Below are positions 1 through 8,207 of a stretch of DNA of 64,000 bases, one piece after another. Below the pieces are notes generated by a model, which saw only the letters and a program-made list of their open reading frames with translations, had not been told where the DNA came from and did not search any database. Position 1 is the first letter of the stretch. Every line of letters begins with the position of its first letter. Source of the stretch: Coprococcus eutactus (GTDB lineage: Bacteria > Bacillota > Clostridia > Lachnospirales > Lachnospiraceae); the NCBI RefSeq assembly GCF_025149915.1, contig NZ_CP102278.1, positions 1,286,001 to 1,350,000 of the forward strand, in the 5' to 3' direction. The position numbers and the translations under genes were made by a program.

Positions 1-1
1 G

Positions 2-178
2 GATCAGATCATCCTTACAGGTGGTATAGCTTATTCAAAGCATACATGCGAAGAACTTGAGAAGAGAGCTGGCTTCATAGCTCCATTTACAGTATATGCA
101 GGTGAGGATGAGCTTCTCGCACTTGCACAGGGTGCACTCAGAGTCATGAACGGTGAAGAGGAGCCAATGAAGTACTAA
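2..178 (+). CDS. buk: Butyrate kinase, C-terminal fragment
   Basis: The open frame enters from the left edge and gives the last 58 residues before TAA at 176-178. Butyrate kinase makes butyrate and ATP from butyryl phosphate and ADP, the last step of the ptb-buk route of butyrate fermentation; it is a cytoplasmic ASKHA-fold enzyme of the acetate kinase family. Seen: ILTGG near the left end, then a conserved tail with [18 protein letters not shown] and a final KY, which fits Buk better than acetate kinase. The start, active site and any upstream ptb lie outside the window. A kinase-type butyrate pathway fits Coprococcus-like Lachnospiraceae (inference). Confidence 0.85.
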   Translation, partial: DQIILTGGIAYSKHTCEELEKRAGFIAPFTVYAGEDELLALAQGALRVMNGEEEPMKY

Positions 179-225
179 AATTGAATTATAGCAGAAATTG
201 CCATTATAAGATCCACCATATTGCT

Positions 226-251
226 CATAATAGTAACAAGACGAAAGTCTT
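226..251 (+). promoter_or_regulatory. Possible sporulation promoter -10 and 5'-terminal hairpin of the SASP gene
   Basis: CATAATA at 226-232 fits the -10 pattern CATNNTA of forespore sigma G promoters. I see no clean -35 at the right distance, so this is tentative. Just downstream, AAGAC-GAAA-GTCTT (238-251) is a 5-bp hairpin with a GNRA loop that would sit at about +1 of the mRNA. Confidence 0.3.
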
Positions 252-288
252 AAACATCTATAAATCATTTATATGGAGGTAATGGGAA

Positions 289-495
289 ATGGCAAGTTCA
301 AACTCTAACAAGGCAAGTGTCCCAGAGGCAAAGAGTGCTATGAACAAGTTCAAGATGGAGGTAGCTAAGGAGATCGGTGTAGATCTTAAGGACGGCTACA
401 ATGGAGATTTAACTTCAGCTCAGTCTGGATCGATCGGAGGAGAGATGGTTCGTCAGATGATCAAGAGACAGGAAGAGCAGATGTCAGGCAGATAA
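289..495 (+). CDS. Alpha/beta-type small acid-soluble spore protein
   Basis: This is a 68-residue protein of the alpha/beta SASP family, which coats and protects DNA in the spore core and is cleaved by the Gpr protease at germination. Seen: a hydrophilic Ser/Asn-rich N-terminus, then NKFKMEVAKEIGV, which contains the EVA-type Gpr cleavage region, and the second conserved block GGEMVRQMIKRQEEQM. The length is typical. A TATGGAGGT ribosome site lies 9 nt upstream of ATG. The gene stands alone between buk and tig and has its own terminator. It implies that the organism or a recent ancestor forms spores, although cultured relatives such as Coprococcus are usually described as non-sporing. Confidence 0.92.
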   Translation: MASSNSNKASVPEAKSAMNKFKMEVAKEIGVDLKDGYNGDLTSAQSGSIGGEMVRQMIKRQEEQMSGR

Positions 496-551
496 GAGAA
501 ATCCGAATAGTCTGAAATAACCGTAAAAGTCTTCGTGAAAATTACGGAGAG

Positions 552-590
552 AAAAAGGTCTGGTGTATTATGAATACATCAGGCTTTTTT
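552..590 (+). terminator. Rho-independent terminator after the SASP gene
   Basis: An 11-bp stem (558-568 with 574-584, two G-U pairs) with a 5-nt loop is followed by six T (585-590) and preceded by an A tract. It ends the SASP transcript. Confidence 0.9.
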
Positions 591-657
591 CGTTAACAAA
601 GTGAGACATAAAGCTGCAGGACGTCCAGAACTTTAACAACTTTATAGTATAATGTGC

Positions 658-687
658 TAGACAATCATTTGCACATTATGATATAAT
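658..687 (+). promoter_or_regulatory. Sigma-A promoter for tig-clpP-clpX
   Basis: TAGACA at 658-663, an 18-nt spacer and TATAAT at 682-687 lie about 130 nt before tig. A second TATAAT at 648-653 lacks a good -35. The rest of the 590-818 gap holds nothing else I recognise; no HrcA or CtsR operator was evident. Confidence 0.6.
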
Positions 688-818
688 CGATGATTGATGT
701 GGACTTTTGTTTGCATTGATAATAAGAATAGGATAAATGGATGCTGCTTGAGTGCCTTAAAATAAATTATAAGAAAGGCTAAGGCACCATTTGCACATTT
801 TAAGGAGGAAATAAAAAG

Positions 819-2105
819 ATGAGTTTCACAGTAGAAAAGCTTGAGCACAGCATGGCAAAACTTACTATCACAGTTCCAGCAGAAGAGTTTGATAAGGCAA
901 TGGTAAAAGCTTACAACAAGACAAAGGGAAGATTCAACGTTCCTGGATTCCGTAAGGGCAAAGTACCGATGGCTTTCATCGAGAAGATGTATGGTCCTGC
1001 AGTATTTTATGAGGATGCCGCAAACGACATGATCAACGAGTACTATCCTAAGGAGGCTGTCGCTTCAGAGCTTGAGATCGCTTCACAGCCAGTCATCGAT
1101 GTTACCCAGATCGAGAAGGGTAAGGATCTTATCTTCACAGCTGAGGTTGCTGTTAAGCCAGAGGTAACTCTTGGTGAGTACAAGGGTGTTGAAGTTGAGA
1201 AGATCAATGTAGAAGTTACAGATGAGGAAGTCCTTGAGGATATCAAGAAGGAGCAGCTCCAGAATGCAAGAAAGGTTCTTGTAGAGGGAAGACCTGCAAA
1301 ACTTGAGGATGAGGTTACGCTTGACTTCGAAGGATTTGTAGACGGCGTTCCTTTTGAAGGCGGAAAGGGTGAGAACTATAAGCTCGTTCTTGGTTCACAT
1401 TCATTCATCGATACATTTGAGGATCAGCTTGTTGGCAAAAACATCGGCGAGGATGTAGAGGTCAACGTTACATTCCCAGAGGATTATCAGGCAGACGAGC
1501 TTGCTGGTAAGCCAGCTGTATTTAAGTGCAAGATCAACTCTATCACAGAGTCACAGCTTCCAGAGCTCAACGATGAGTTCGCAAGCGAGGTAGGCGGATG
1601 TGATACACTTGATCAGTACAAGGAAGAAGTAAAGAACAAGCTTGTTGCAAAGAAGACAAAGGATGCAGCAAACGAGAAGGAAGTTAAGGCAATCGATAAG
1701 GTAATCGAGAACGCTACTATGGATATTGCAGATGCTCAGGTTGAGGATATGCAGCACAGAATGAGAGACGAGTTCGCTCAGAATCTTCAGTACCAGGGAA
1801 TCAAGCTTGAGCAGTACATGCAGATAGTAAATGTTACTGAGGATGAGCTTATGGAGCGATTCAAGCCACAGGCACTTAAGAGAATCCAGCAGAGAGCAGT
1901 TCTTGAGGCAGTAGTAAAGGCAGAGAACATCGAGGCTACAGACGAGGAAGTTGATGAGGAGCTTACAAAGATGGCTGAGCAGTACCAGATGAAGCTTGAG
2001 GATATCAAGGGATTCATGGGTGATGCAGAGATCGCAAGCATGAAGAAGGATGTTGCGGTGAAGAAGGCAGCGCAGCTTATCGTGGATGCAGCTAAAGAGA
2101 TTTAA
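819..2105 (+). CDS. tig: Trigger factor, ribosome-bound chaperone and prolyl isomerase
   Basis: A 428-residue protein of normal trigger factor length. It binds ribosomal protein L23 at the exit tunnel and shields nascent chains. Seen: the N-terminal ribosome-binding domain with signature NVPGFRKGKVP (residues 40-50); an FKBP-type PPIase domain at about 155-245 with DEVTLDFEGFVDG; then a long, charged helical C-terminal domain. AAGGAGG precedes ATG at good spacing. It is first in tig-clpP-clpX, with lon and yihA following, the usual Firmicute order linking folding to proteolysis. Codon usage is strongly biased, as expected of an abundant protein. Confidence 0.97.
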   Translation: MSFTVEKLEHSMAKLTITVPAEEFDKAMVKAYNKTKGRFNVPGFRKGKVPMAFIEKMYGPAVFYEDAANDMINEYYPKEAVASELEIASQPVIDVTQIEKGKDLIFTAEVAVKPEVTLGEYKGVEVEKINVEVTDEEVLEDIKKEQLQNARKVLVEGRPAKLEDEVTLDFEGFVDGVPFEGGKGENYKLVLGSHSFIDTFEDQLVGKNIGEDVEVNVTFPEDYQADELAGKPAVFKCKINSITESQLPELNDEFASEVGGCDTLDQYKEEVKNKLVAKKTKDAANEKEVKAIDKVIENATMDIADAQVEDMQHRMRDEFAQNLQYQGIKLEQYMQIVNVTEDELMERFKPQALKRIQQRAVLEAVVKAENIEATDEEVDEELTKMAEQYQMKLEDIKGFMGDAEIASMKKDVAVKKAAQLIVDAAKEI

Positions 2106-2131
2106 TCTGACCAGTATTGGAGGTAGATAAC

Positions 2132-2713
2132 ATGGCATTAGTACCATACGTCGTAGAGCAGACCAGTCGCGGAGAGCGCACATTTGACATTTATTCAAGA
2201 TTACTTAAAGACAGAATCATATTCCTTGGAGACGAGGTGAATGATGCAACAGCAAGTCTGGTTATAGCTCAGTTGCTGTTCCTCGAGTCAGAGGATCCGT
2301 CAAAAGATATATCGCTTTATATAAACAGTCCTGGTGGATCGGTTACAGCAGGAATGGGAATATACGACACAATGAGATATATAAAGTGTGATGTTTCAAC
2401 TATATGCTGTGGAATGGCTGCCAGCATGGGAGCATTTCTCCTGGCAGGTGGCGCAAAGGGAAAGAGATACGCCCTTCCAAACTCAGAGATAATGATCCAT
2501 CAGCCTCTTGGAGGAACTCAGGGTCAGGCGACAGAGATAGAGATTGCAGCCAGACATATTTTGAAGACAAAGGAAAAGCTCAACAAAATGCTGGCAGAGA
2601 ATACAGGAAAACCACTTGATGTTATTGCGGCTGACACAGATCGTGATAACTGGATGACAGCTGATGAGGCCTGCGCATATGGTCTTATAGACAGCGTTAT
2701 AACCAACAGATAA
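2132..2713 (+). CDS. clpP: ATP-dependent Clp protease proteolytic subunit
   Basis: A 193-residue serine protease that forms the 14-mer barrel used by ClpX and other Clp ATPases. The catalytic triad is visible: Ser98 in GMAASMG, His123 in IMIHQPLGG and Asp172. The oxyanion region SPGGSV is at 66-71. I start at ATG 2132 (MALVPYV), the standard N-terminus, because GGAGGT at 2119-2124 serves it; the longer TTG start at 2117 would overlap that ribosome site. The gene lies 26 nt after tig and is followed by a large hairpin before clpX. Whether the organism has further clpP copies cannot be seen here. Confidence 0.97.
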   Translation: MALVPYVVEQTSRGERTFDIYSRLLKDRIIFLGDEVNDATASLVIAQLLFLESEDPSKDISLYINSPGGSVTAGMGIYDTMRYIKCDVSTICCGMAASMGAFLLAGGAKGKRYALPNSEIMIHQPLGGTQGQATEIEIAARHILKTKEKLNKMLAENTGKPLDVIAADTDRDNWMTADEACAYGLIDSVITNR

Positions 2714-2760
2714 TTGTGGGCAGGAGAACAGGACGGAATTAAGTCAGAAAAACCTGCAGA

Positions 2761-2813
2761 TATATACCAGACATGTGGCTGCGGTGGCGGTCCAGCCCCA
2801 TGCCTGGTATATA
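2761..2813 (+). promoter_or_regulatory. Large stem-loop between clpP and clpX
   Basis: Arms 2761-2781 and 2793-2813 (21 nt each) pair almost perfectly, with two mismatches, around an 11-nt GC-rich loop. There is no U tract, so it is not a classical terminator. It may be an mRNA processing or stability element setting the ClpP:ClpX ratio, or a REP-like insertion. Confidence 0.7.
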
Positions 2814-2840
2814 ATAAATAGTGAAAACAGAGGTATTGTA

Positions 2841-4148
2841 ATGGCAAATCGTAGTGACGAGAGAAAGATGCTCAGGTGTTCTTTTTGCAACAAGACCCAG
2901 GATCAGGTGAGAAAACTCATTGCAGGTCCGGGAGCTTACATTTGTGATGAATGCATTGAGATATGTACTGAGATAATCGAGGAAGAACTTGGGGATACCG
3001 AACTTGAAGATGTCAACCTTCTGAAGCCGAAGGAGATAAAAAGTTTCCTTGATGAGTATGTGATAGGTCAGGAAGAGGCAAAAAAAGTACTGGCGGTTGC
3101 CGTGTACAACCATTATAAGAGAATCCTTGCACAGAAAGATTTTGATGTTGAGTTGCAGAAGAGTAATATTCTTATGGTTGGACCAACAGGTTCAGGTAAG
3201 ACATATCTTGCCCAAACCCTTGCCAAACTTTTGAATGTCCCATTTGCGATAGCTGACGCGACAACGCTCACTGAGGCTGGATATGTTGGAGAGGATGTGG
3301 AGAACATCCTGTTAAAACTCATACAGGCGGCAGACTACGATATAGAGCGAGCTGAGCATGGAATAATTTATATTGATGAAATAGACAAGATCACAAAGAA
3401 GAGCGAGAATGTGTCCATAACTAGAGATGTATCTGGAGAGGGCGTTCAGCAGGCTTTGTTAAAGATAATAGAGGGAACGGTTGCTTCAGTTCCACCACAG
3501 GGTGGAAGAAAGCATCCACATCAGGAACTTATACAGATAGATACGACAAATATTCTGTTCATATGCGGAGGAGCATTTGAGGGACTTGAGAAGATAATCG
3601 AAAACCGTGTAGGACAGAAGTCCATCGGCTTCAATGCAGAAGTGGTTGAACAGTCAGAGCAGGATATAGGACAGCTTCTGAAGCAGGTAATGCCACATGA
3701 TTTTGTGAAATATGGATTGATTCCTGAATTTGTGGGAAGAGTTCCGGTTGCAGTTACACTTGATCTTCTGGATGAAGATGCGCTTGTGAGGATACTCACT
3801 GAGCCTAGAAGTGCGATATGTAAGCAGTATAAGAAGCTGTTTGAGCTTGACGGAGTTGAGCTTGAGATAGAGGACGATGCGCTGAGAGAGATCGCGAAAG
3901 AGGCGATGGAGCGTAAGACGGGTGCCAGAGGTCTCCGTGCAATAATGGAGAATGCAACCCTCAATCTTATGTATGAGATCCCGTCCAATCCGGCTATAAA
4001 CAAGTGTGTCATAACAAAGGATGTTATAACCGGCAATGGAGAGCCAATTCTTTCCTACAGAGAAGGTACAGATACGGATGATGATGGATCATCCAAGAAG
4101 TCTCAGAGAAAGAAAAAGACAAATACAGATAATGGAGAAAGTGCTTAG
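2841..4148 (+). CDS. clpX: ATP-dependent Clp protease ATP-binding subunit ClpX
   Basis: A 435-residue AAA+ unfoldase that recognises substrates, for instance ssrA-tagged proteins, and threads them into ClpP. Seen: an N-terminal C4 zinc domain (Cys13, Cys16, Cys35, Cys38), Walker A GPTGSGKT at 114-121, Walker B IIYIDE at 175-180, GYVGEDVE, and a C-terminal AAA lid. ATG 2841 has AGAGGT upstream and gives the family N-terminus; an in-frame start at 2775 would lie inside the clpP-clpX hairpin. The last 25 residues are a Lys/Ser/Asp-rich tail beyond the conserved core. Transcription probably runs through from tig. Confidence 0.97.
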   Translation: MANRSDERKMLRCSFCNKTQDQVRKLIAGPGAYICDECIEICTEIIEEELGDTELEDVNLLKPKEIKSFLDEYVIGQEEAKKVLAVAVYNHYKRILAQKDFDVELQKSNILMVGPTGSGKTYLAQTLAKLLNVPFAIADATTLTEAGYVGEDVENILLKLIQAADYDIERAEHGIIYIDEIDKITKKSENVSITRDVSGEGVQQALLKIIEGTVASVPPQGGRKHPHQELIQIDTTNILFICGGAFEGLEKIIENRVGQKSIGFNAEVVEQSEQDIGQLLKQVMPHDFVKYGLIPEFVGRVPVAVTLDLLDEDALVRILTEPRSAICKQYKKLFELDGVELEIEDDALREIAKEAMERKTGARGLRAIMENATLNLMYEIPSNPAINKCVITKDVITGNGEPILSYREGTDTDDDGSSKKSQRKKKTNTDNGESA

Positions 4149-4166
4149 ACAGACTTTTACAGATAG

Positions 4167-4201
4167 GGCGTTATTACACGGGGAAAGCGTATAGTAACGT
4201 C
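4167..4201 (+). promoter_or_regulatory. Stem-loop between clpX and lon
   Basis: GGCGTTATTAC pairs with its near-complement ending at 4201, giving about 12 bp with wobbles and a purine-rich loop. It is followed only by TTATTTTG, so it is at best a weak terminator or attenuator between clpX and lon. Confidence 0.5.
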
Positions 4202-4277
4202 TTATTTTGTAGTTGTATAACTGCATGATGGCTTTGCGGCAAAAGTGGTCGGCATATGGTAAAACGGAGATAAGGTT

Positions 4278-6581
4278 ATGAACAAAGAAATAAAGAATAT
4301 AGCTATGATCAGCCTTAAAGATGGCGTGGCTATGCCTGGGGTGTCTTTTTATCTTGATGCTGTAAAAAGAGATGCGTGTGAGGCTGTGAAACGTACTGTT
4401 AAGGATGACAGTTATATTTTTCTAGCAACTCCCACGTCGGAGAAGATTGCAGGAAAGGTTACATTTTATCCAGTTGGTGTTATTGCAAGGATAAAACAGT
4501 ATGTGAGAAACACTAATAAGACTATGAGGGTGCTTTTACAGTCGGTAAAACGTGCTCAGCTTATAGAGTATAACAAAGATACATGTTATATGTGCAGTGT
4601 TCATGAGATAGACGAAAAGGATGAAGTTACAGCTGACGAAAAGAGGGCAATATTATCGCTGCTCAGAGACAAGCTTAAGGAAGCGGTTGACAATGGAATG
4701 ACAAGGAATAATGTCATGTTTTCAAAGGTGGCGGCAAATGATTCCATAGGTTCTCTTACAGACAGTATGGCAGATTATATTACCATACCGAATGATAGCA
4801 GACAGGAGCTTATCGAACTCGTCGATGTGAAGGAGCGCGCATTCAGATTTATCCAGATTCTGGATGAGGAACTTGAGGTTGCGAAGATCAAGAGGGAGAT
4901 ACTGGAAAAGACAAATCAGGAATCAGCTAAGAATCAGAGAAATTTCATCCTCAGAGAACAGATGGCAGTGATACGGAGAGAACTCGGTGAGGATGGAACG
5001 GATGAGAAGGTGGATGAGTTCCAGAAGAGACTTGATGCCTCTGGATGCAGCCCAGAGGTATATGAGAAGATATCCAAGGAGATAAAGAATTATAAGAGTA
5101 TCCCACTCAGTTCAATGGAGAGCAGTGTGACGGCTAACTATATAGACGTGATGCTGAGCTATCCGTGGAATATTGCAACGGAGGAGAATTCAGATATAAA
5201 GTCAGCTATAGATATTCTCGACAAGGATCATTACGGTCTGGAGGAAGTTAAGGACAGGATAATAGACTATCTTGCCGTGCATATTCTGAATAAGAAGGGC
5301 AACCTTCCTATTATATGTCTAGTAGGACCTCCTGGTACAGGAAAGACATCAATAGCCAGATCCATAGCCAGGGCAACTGAGAGAAAATATATCAGGCTGT
5401 CACTTGGCGGAGTGCGCGATGAGGCTGAGATACGAGGACACAGAAAAACATATGTCGGTGCAATGCCAGGTAGGATAGTACAGTCTATGATAAAGGCAAA
5501 GGTTAACAATCCACTGATGCTGCTTGATGAAATAGACAAAGTCGGCAGCGACTATAAGGGTGATGTGTCATCAGCTCTTCTTGAGGTGCTTGACAGTGAA
5601 CAGAACAACGAATTTAATGATCATTACATGGGAGTACCAGTTGATCTGAGCAATGTGCTCTTCATAGCCACGGCGAATGATATCTCGACCATACCAGGAC
5701 CACTTCTGGACAGAATGGAGATAATAGAGATATCTGGATATACCGAGAATGAGAAATACAATATTGCAAAGCTGTACCTGGTTGACAAGACGAGGGAGAG
5801 GAATGGTTTGACAAAAATCCAGTTTAAGATGGATGCTGGAGCAATAAGAGACATAATCCGCCACTATACCAGGGAAGCGGGAGTCAGAAATCTGGAGAGA
5901 AATATTGATAAGGTCTGCAGAAAGGCGTGCCGTAAGATACTTGCTGGAGAAATTGAAACGGCAAAGATAACGAAGAAAAATATTCAGGATTACATTGGCC
6001 CGTATAAATATAAGGATGAAAAGAACAACCTCAAAGACAGAGTTGGAGTAGTCACAGGTCTTGCCTGGACAGCCGTTGGCGGAGTGACACTGGAGATAGA
6101 GGTGAATGTACTTCCTGGTTCAGGTGCGGTCCAGCTCACAGGTAAGATGGGGGACGTCATGAAGGAGTCAGCCTATGCGGGTATGAGTTATATAAGATCG
6201 CTCAAAGAATCAGCTGCGCTTGGCGATGATTACTTCACTAAGCACGATTTTCATATACATATCCCAGAGGGAGCGGTTCCAAAGGATGGCCCTTCGGCCG
6301 GAATCACGATGGCTACGGCACTCTACTCGGCGATATTTAGTGCACCAGTGGATGGAAAGACTGCCATGACAGGAGAGATTACGCTTAGAGGAGAGGTTCT
6401 TCCTATTGGAGGCCTGAAGGAGAAGCTTCTTGCTGCAAAGCTTCAGGGGGTGAAGCGAGTCCTTATTCCAGCGGCAAATGAGTCAGATTATCTTCAGCTT
6501 GATTTTGATATTGTGTCGGGACTTGAGATACATCTTGTAGACAAAATGCGACAGGTGCTTGACTACGCACTGGTCAGATAG
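4278..6581 (+). CDS. lon: ATP-dependent Lon protease
   Basis: A 767-residue LonA protease that degrades misfolded and regulatory proteins in the cytoplasm. Seen: an N-terminal LAN substrate domain (about 1-200) and coiled coil, Walker A GPPGTGKT at 350-357, Walker B LMLLDEIDK, and a C-terminal protease domain with the catalytic dyad Ser673 (PKDGPSAG) and Lys716 (GGLKEK). The start ATG has CGGAG upstream. It sits after clpX and 12 nt before yihA, the standard Firmicute position. The LAN domain begins directly with MNKEIKNIAMISLKDGV without an extension, slightly shorter than Bacillus LonA. Confidence 0.96.
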   Translation: MNKEIKNIAMISLKDGVAMPGVSFYLDAVKRDACEAVKRTVKDDSYIFLATPTSEKIAGKVTFYPVGVIARIKQYVRNTNKTMRVLLQSVKRAQLIEYNKDTCYMCSVHEIDEKDEVTADEKRAILSLLRDKLKEAVDNGMTRNNVMFSKVAANDSIGSLTDSMADYITIPNDSRQELIELVDVKERAFRFIQILDEELEVAKIKREILEKTNQESAKNQRNFILREQMAVIRRELGEDGTDEKVDEFQKRLDASGCSPEVYEKISKEIKNYKSIPLSSMESSVTANYIDVMLSYPWNIATEENSDIKSAIDILDKDHYGLEEVKDRIIDYLAVHILNKKGNLPIICLVGPPGTGKTSIARSIARATERKYIRLSLGGVRDEAEIRGHRKTYVGAMPGRIVQSMIKAKVNNPLMLLDEIDKVGSDYKGDVSSALLEVLDSEQNNEFNDHYMGVPVDLSNVLFIATANDISTIPGPLLDRMEIIEISGYTENEKYNIAKLYLVDKTRERNGLTKIQFKMDAGAIRDIIRHYTREAGVRNLERNIDKVCRKACRKILAGEIETAKITKKNIQDYIGPYKYKDEKNNLKDRVGVVTGLAWTAVGGVTLEIEVNVLPGSGAVQLTGKMGDVMKESAYAGMSYIRSLKESAALGDDYFTKHDFHIHIPEGAVPKDGPSAGITMATALYSAIFSAPVDGKTAMTGEITLRGEVLPIGGLKEKLLAAKLQGVKRVLIPAANESDYLQLDFDIVSGLEIHLVDKMRQVLDYALVR

Positions 6582-6593
6582 GAGGTAAGACGA

Positions 6594-7214
6594 ATGATTG
6601 TTAAAAGTGCTGAACTTGAGACGGTGTGTGGAATAACAAGTAAGCTTCCGGACAATGAACTTCCGGAAATTGCATTTGCGGGAAAGTCAAATGTGGGAAA
6701 GTCATCGCTTATCAATGGTCTTTTGAACAGAAAGTCATTGGCGAGGACATCCGCACAGCCGGGTAAGACACAGACGATCAATTTCTATAATATCAATAAA
6801 GAACTTTATTTCGTTGATCTGCCGGGATACGGATATGCAAAAGTGTCTGTGGAGATCAGAGCGAAGTGGGGAAAGATGATAGAGAACTATTTGCATACAT
6901 CAGCCCAGCTCAAAAAGGTATTTTTGCTGATAGATATAAGGCATGTTCCGTCTGAGAATGACTGCCTCATGTATGACTGGATAGTGAATAACGGATATGA
7001 GCCGGTGATAATATGTACAAAGCTAGATAAGATAAAGAGAAGCCAGGTGCAGAAGAACCTGAAGCAGATAAAAGAGAAACTCGGTCTGGTTCCGGGGACA
7101 AGGATGATACCTTTTTCGGCCCTCACCAAGCAGGGAAAGGATGATATATGGAATCTTATAGAGCTGTCGTTATCTGAATCTGAGGATGATGATAGTGAGC
7201 TTCAGGAAAAATAA
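6594..7214 (+). CDS. yihA: Ribosome biogenesis GTPase YihA/YsxC
   Basis: A 206-residue EngB-family GTPase needed for assembly of the 50S subunit. G motifs are clear: G1 GKSNVGKS (30-37), G3 DLPGYG (75-80) and G4 TKLDK (142-146); the SALT-like G5 is near 175. The C-terminal SLSESEDDDSE tail is acidic. AGGAGG lies 7 nt before ATG and the gene follows lon by 12 nt, so they are probably cotranscribed. It is closed by a bidirectional terminator shared with the opposing DUF4364 gene. Confidence 0.95.
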   Translation: MIVKSAELETVCGITSKLPDNELPEIAFAGKSNVGKSSLINGLLNRKSLARTSAQPGKTQTINFYNINKELYFVDLPGYGYAKVSVEIRAKWGKMIENYLHTSAQLKKVFLLIDIRHVPSENDCLMYDWIVNNGYEPVIICTKLDKIKRSQVQKNLKQIKEKLGLVPGTRMIPFSALTKQGKDDIWNLIELSLSESEDDDSELQEK

Positions 7215-7260
7215 GACTAAATTATATATCAGGAAGAGATATAGGTATATGCGAAAAAAC

Positions 7261-7300
7261 AAAACAGGCGATCACGGGAATCTGTAATTGCCTGTTTTGT
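7261..7300. terminator. Bidirectional terminator between yihA and the DUF4364 gene
   Basis: Arms 7261-7272 and 7287-7298 form a 12-bp stem with A-rich and T-rich flanks on both sides. It can end both the lon-yihA transcript and the minus-strand gene. Confidence 0.85.
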
Positions 7301-7314
7301 TAATATTTGTCTAT

Positions 7315-7848
7315 TTAACACGATGGCTTTGATGTCCATAGCTGTTGAACCAGGAGATCATATACCTCGGTGCTTTTCTGCCTCCAGTTGTCACATATCG
7401 CAACGGCAACAGCCTTGGTTGGAACACTGAATTTGATATCCAGCAAAGGCTCATTTCTGTCGTTTATCACGCAGGAGACTGTGTATTCATTTGCTTCATT
7501 CAAATAGTAGTCGGACTGGATTTCGGTTTCCTTTTTCAGGTTGATCTGCTGCTGCTCGAAGAATTCGAGGATATCCTGTTTTATTGCGTATGGAATCTTG
7601 TTCTCGAACATGCTCAGCGCCTCCTCACCCTTGTCGGTGATCTTGTAGTGTGAGGAGCTCCTTATGGTGGATACATATACGAACTCACTGTCTACAAGTC
7701 CGTTGATGGACTCCTGAAGAGTGAAATAATTAGTGTATCCCTTCTCGAGAACAAAATCTGAGATCTGGGAGTTGGTGAGAGTAAAGTTAACTCTGTCCAA
7801 CATGTAAAGTACTATAAGCTTGTATAAAACAATAGATTCCGTTCCCAT
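7315..7848 (-). CDS. DUF4364 family protein, winged-helix-like
   Basis: A 177-residue protein that I recognise as DUF4364, a clostridial family of unknown function. Residues 1-75 look like a winged helix: helices around LTNSQISDFVLEKGY, then a beta wing with YVSTIRSSSHYKITDKGEEAL, typical of PadR- or MarR-like DNA-binding folds. The C-terminal half is predicted beta/alpha, with VPTKAVAVAICDNWRQKS. There is no membrane segment. The ribosome site AAAGGAT lies about 8 nt before ATG. It is transcribed against yihA and divergently from rho, so it could act on the shared intergenic region, but that is only positional inference. Confidence 0.8.
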   Translation of the reverse strand: MGTESIVLYKLIVLYMLDRVNFTLTNSQISDFVLEKGYTNYFTLQESINGLVDSEFVYVSTIRSSSHYKITDKGEEALSMFENKIPYAIKQDILEFFEQQQINLKKETEIQSDYYLNEANEYTVSCVINDRNEPLLDIKFSVPTKAVAVAICDNWRQKSTEVYDLLVQQLWTSKPSC

Positions 7849-7960
7849 ATGATTTATCCTTTGTCAAATAAATATTTGCTTATTTAAGAGCAACAGTCAC
7901 ATGATAACATTACAAAAATATAAAATCAATATATTTGCAAAGGATTGTTTAACACTGATG

Positions 7961-7989
7961 TTGACATTTGGGGTGGCAATGAGTATATT
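7961..7989 (+). promoter_or_regulatory. Sigma-A promoter for rho
   Basis: A perfect TTGACA (7961-7966), 17-nt spacer and TATATT (7984-7989) predict a start near 7996 and a leader of about 210 nt before the rho ATG. Confidence 0.8.
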
Positions 7990-7995
7990 TAATAA

Positions 7996-8207
7996 TAATG
8001 TATCGTTGAGAGACACTTATTTCCTTAAGTGTGTATAATTCCCAAAATATATTTACAAGATTATCAGATATATATTCAGATCGTGAACTGCTTCGAACAG
8101 TCAGTCGTAAGTACAAAAGAACGTTCATACAGGTATTGTATCGGAAAATATCGATTTTTAAATTTGTGTTGATTCATATTGATTTAAATGAAAGGAGAAA
8201 ATTGTAT
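7996..8207 (+). promoter_or_regulatory. Long 5' leader of rho
   Basis: About 210 nt of AT-rich untranslated leader. It contains a 7-bp hairpin ACACTTA/TAAGTGT (8013-8032). The rho frame stays open through it from GTG 8031, which is probably fortuitous. A long leader would permit autoregulation by Rho, as known for E. coli rho; here this is inference. Confidence 0.4.

Noticed and set aside
1551..2198. 215-codon minus-strand ORF antisense to tig and clpP
   Set aside because: It is a shadow of the highly biased tig codons; the peptide is Leu/Cys-rich with no domain and no ribosome site.
8031..8207. N-terminal extension of Rho from GTG 8031
   Set aside because: The extension is AT-rich leader with a hairpin at the start codon and no ribosome site. 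GAAAGGAG and a normal Rho N-terminus support ATG 8208.
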